From Treponema sp. (GTDB lineage: Bacteria; Spirochaetota; Spirochaetia; Treponematales; Treponemataceae), in NCBI GenBank assembly GCA_003455655.1, contig DMQP01000021.1, forward strand, positions 1 to 7,138: DNA of 7,138 nucleotides, given 5' to 3'. Position 1 is the first letter of the stretch, and each line of letters starts with the position of its first letter. The notes below the pieces were generated by a model. The model was not told where the DNA came from. It worked only from the letters and a program-made list of their open reading frames with translations, and made no database searches. Below, piece after piece: positions 5,923 to 7,138 of the stretch. Both the position numbers and the translations under genes were made by a program.

Positions 5923-7056
5923 CTAATCCTCAAATTCGCCGTATTCGCAGCCAAGGTGACCGACGGTAATATCGTCTATGAGTTCAAGTTTTTTTCCGTG
6001 ACGTTTATACAGCTTTACGTTTCCGTAACCGTTGCCGCCGTTCCACAGTTTTTTGAACCGTTTGTTTCCGTCTGGGTCTTCGTAGTTTACCCACAGCATG
6101 TCGCTTTTCTTGCATTTCATTTCGGTACGCATGAGCGCGTGATGATTCTGCTGTTCTACATGCCAGACAATTTCTTCTGCGGTTTCTTCGTACGAGAAAG
6201 TTGTTTTGGTTCCCGTCCAGAACTTAGAGAAGTTAAATTCATACGGTTTGCCTTCGTACCAGAATGCGCTTAACAGTTTGCGTTCCAGTGCAATGCCAAA
6301 CACTTTGGGACGACCGCCGCCAATATCAAATACTGAATTGGTAAGACGTTTGCCGGATACATTGCTGACCAAATCATTGGAAGAAAGCCACACCCACGGA
6401 CTGGTAAATCCGCAGCCCCAGTTTTTATCTGCATAGCCGTACGAGTTTTCCTTTTTAACGGTGTAGGATTCTCCGTTCAGCGTTATGGTTCCGCTTACTA
6501 AGGTTTTCATGCCTTCTGCGTGCCAGTACATTTCAAATGCTTTTAACGCGCGGAACAGAGCACTTGCTCCAAAGCCGACATTGAAGGCAACCTGTTTGTC
6601 CAGTTCAAGATTCCAGCTCATGCTTCCTGCATCGCACATCCATTCAGGGTGAGAAGCAGCATCCTGTTCACTTATGTTGATGGAACCCAGTAGTTTTGTG
6701 TCACTTGCAAAACAGTCATCGGCACTTACCGAGTAGGGAGCCTTACCGTGAAGGTTTACATCTTTCCATGCAAAAAAGCGGTGTAGCTGTACTTTTTTTT
6801 CCCCCCAGCAGCCAGCCTTAACCATAAGATATGACGGTTTTGTTCCGTCTGCTTTATTCTGCGGTAACTGTCCCAAAGTTGGTGTTTCTTTTGCCAGTGC
6901 GGGATTGCACAGAAAATATTCAATAAAGAAGGGGACTTCCTGACCTGTTGTATTATTGACGGCAGTAAACGAATGCCACCACCAGTCGTAACCGCGCTTT
7001 TTGAATTTTCCGGTAAGCATACAGGCATTTCGGCGCTCATCTTTCTTGTTAAACAT
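5923..7056 (-). CDS. Tocopherol cyclase-like protein
   Basis: The 377-residue protein resembles the tocopherol cyclase family (plant VTE1 and bacterial relatives), a lipocalin-like double beta-barrel fold. Motifs seen are an early aromatic WWWHSF (25-30) followed by PFFIEYF (42-48), WHAEGMKTLVSGTITLNGE (178-196), YADKNWG (208-214) and PWVWL (220-224). The WH.xG..T..SG and Y..KNWG elements are the family hallmarks. The N-terminus is charged and has no signal peptide, so a cytoplasmic location is expected. In plants the enzyme closes the chromanol ring of vitamin E, but most bacterial members are uncharacterised and no prenylquinone genes are seen here, so the reaction is unknown. The ATG has an excellent ribosome binding site; Met13 is an unlikely alternative. 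Sampled lines of this gene are 47-50% GC against 30-40% in neighbouring genes. It lies 49 bases before the channel gene in the same orientation; a functional link is not established. Confidence 0.8.
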   Translation of the reverse strand: MFNKKDERRNACMLTGKFKKRGYDWWWHSFTAVNNTTGQEVPFFIEYFLCNPALAKETPTLGQLPQNKADGTKPSYLMVKAGCWGEKKVQLHRFFAWKDVNLHGKAPYSVSADDCFASDTKLLGSINISEQDAASHPEWMCDAGSMSWNLELDKQVAFNVGFGASALFRALKAFEMYWHAEGMKTLVSGTITLNGESYTVKKENSYGYADKNWGCGFTSPWVWLSSNDLVSNVSGKRLTNSVFDIGGGRPKVFGIALERKLLSAFWYEGKPYEFNFSKFWTGTKTTFSYEETAEEIVWHVEQQNHHALMRTEMKCKKSDMLWVNYEDPDGNKRFKKLWNGGNGYGNVKLYKRHGKKLELIDDITVGHLGCEYGEFED

Positions 7057-7062
7057 TGGAAT

Positions 7063-7068
7063 CTCCTT
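7063..7068 (-). promoter_or_regulatory. Strong ribosome binding site of the tocopherol cyclase-like gene
   Basis: AAGGAG on the minus strand is 6 bases before the ATG at 7056. It is the best Shine-Dalgarno match in the window and fixes the start. Confidence 0.8.
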
Positions 7069-7082
7069 AAACTAAACTGACG

Positions 7083-7102
7083 GTATAGTTTATAAAATAT
7101 AC
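7083..7102. repeat. Near-perfect 20-bp palindrome, candidate operator
   Basis: The element is GTATA-G-TTTATAAA-A-TATAC: nine of its ten base pairs are symmetric and only the G/A pair at 7088/7097 fails. It is centred about 36 bases before the start codon of the tocopherol cyclase-like gene and overlaps the candidate -10 box. Size, symmetry and place fit the binding site of a dimeric helix-turn-helix repressor. AT-rich DNA gives chance palindromes, but 9 of 10 pairs is a strong match. No regulator gene is visible in the window. Confidence 0.5.
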
Positions 7103-7122
7103 AAAATCAGGAAAAACGGCAA
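7094..7122 (-). promoter_or_regulatory. Candidate promoter of the tocopherol cyclase-like gene
   Basis: TTGCCG (7122-7117) and TATTTT (7099-7094) are 17 bases apart on the minus strand, each a 4 of 6 consensus match. A start near 7087 would give a leader of about 31 bases containing the AAGGAG site. Another AT-rich hexamer in this stretch could be the true -10. Confidence 0.35.
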
Positions 7123-7138
7123 GTGATGTCAGATATTT

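Noticed and set aside
5956..6273. Plus-strand frame of 105 codons opposite the tocopherol cyclase-like gene
   Set aside because: It is antisense to conserved coding sequence and has no family motif or ribosome binding site of note.

Overview
The window looks like chromosomal DNA of a low-GC, Gram-negative-type bacterium. My best guess is a spirochaete of the Treponema group, but no rRNA or other taxonomic marker is present, so this is an inference from gene content, base composition and gene style. Genes are densely packed on both strands and meet tail to tail near position 3060. No mobile element, tRNA, rRNA or CRISPR array is visible.

The left half (1-3072, + strand) is one compact transcription unit. 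It begins with a 5'-truncated TIM-barrel glycoside hydrolase-like protein resembling family GH26. This is followed after 21 bases by cheB (chemoreceptor methylesterase/deamidase with receiver domain), and after 12 more bases by cheR (chemoreceptor methyltransferase). CheB and CheR are the opposing enzymes of chemotaxis adaptation. Both keep their catalytic and binding motifs.

The right half (3048-7056, - strand) reads leftwards. It starts with a tocopherol cyclase-like protein, which has its own strong ribosome binding site and a near-perfect 20-bp palindrome in its promoter region. After a 49-base gap comes a three-gene cluster: a two-TM RCK-type ion channel of CASTOR/POLLUX-like character without the canonical potassium filter, a stand-alone cyclic nucleotide-binding domain protein, and an ArsB/NhaD/SLC13-type membrane permease. 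Gaps inside the cluster are 4 and 2 bases, so the three are probably co-expressed. A plausible promoter (TTGTTA-17-TATAGT) lies just in front of the channel gene, and a perfect 7-bp inverted repeat sits in its spacer.

The most interesting idea is that the channel and the separate cyclic nucleotide-binding protein form a split, nucleotide-responsive ion transport module together with the permease. The sequence shows the gene arrangement and the odd pore. The functional link is inference. The tocopherol cyclase-like gene is visibly richer in GC than its neighbours and may have a different history. Convergent genes cheR and the permease overlap by 25 bases at their 3' ends. All gene-free stretches are shorter than 100 bases.
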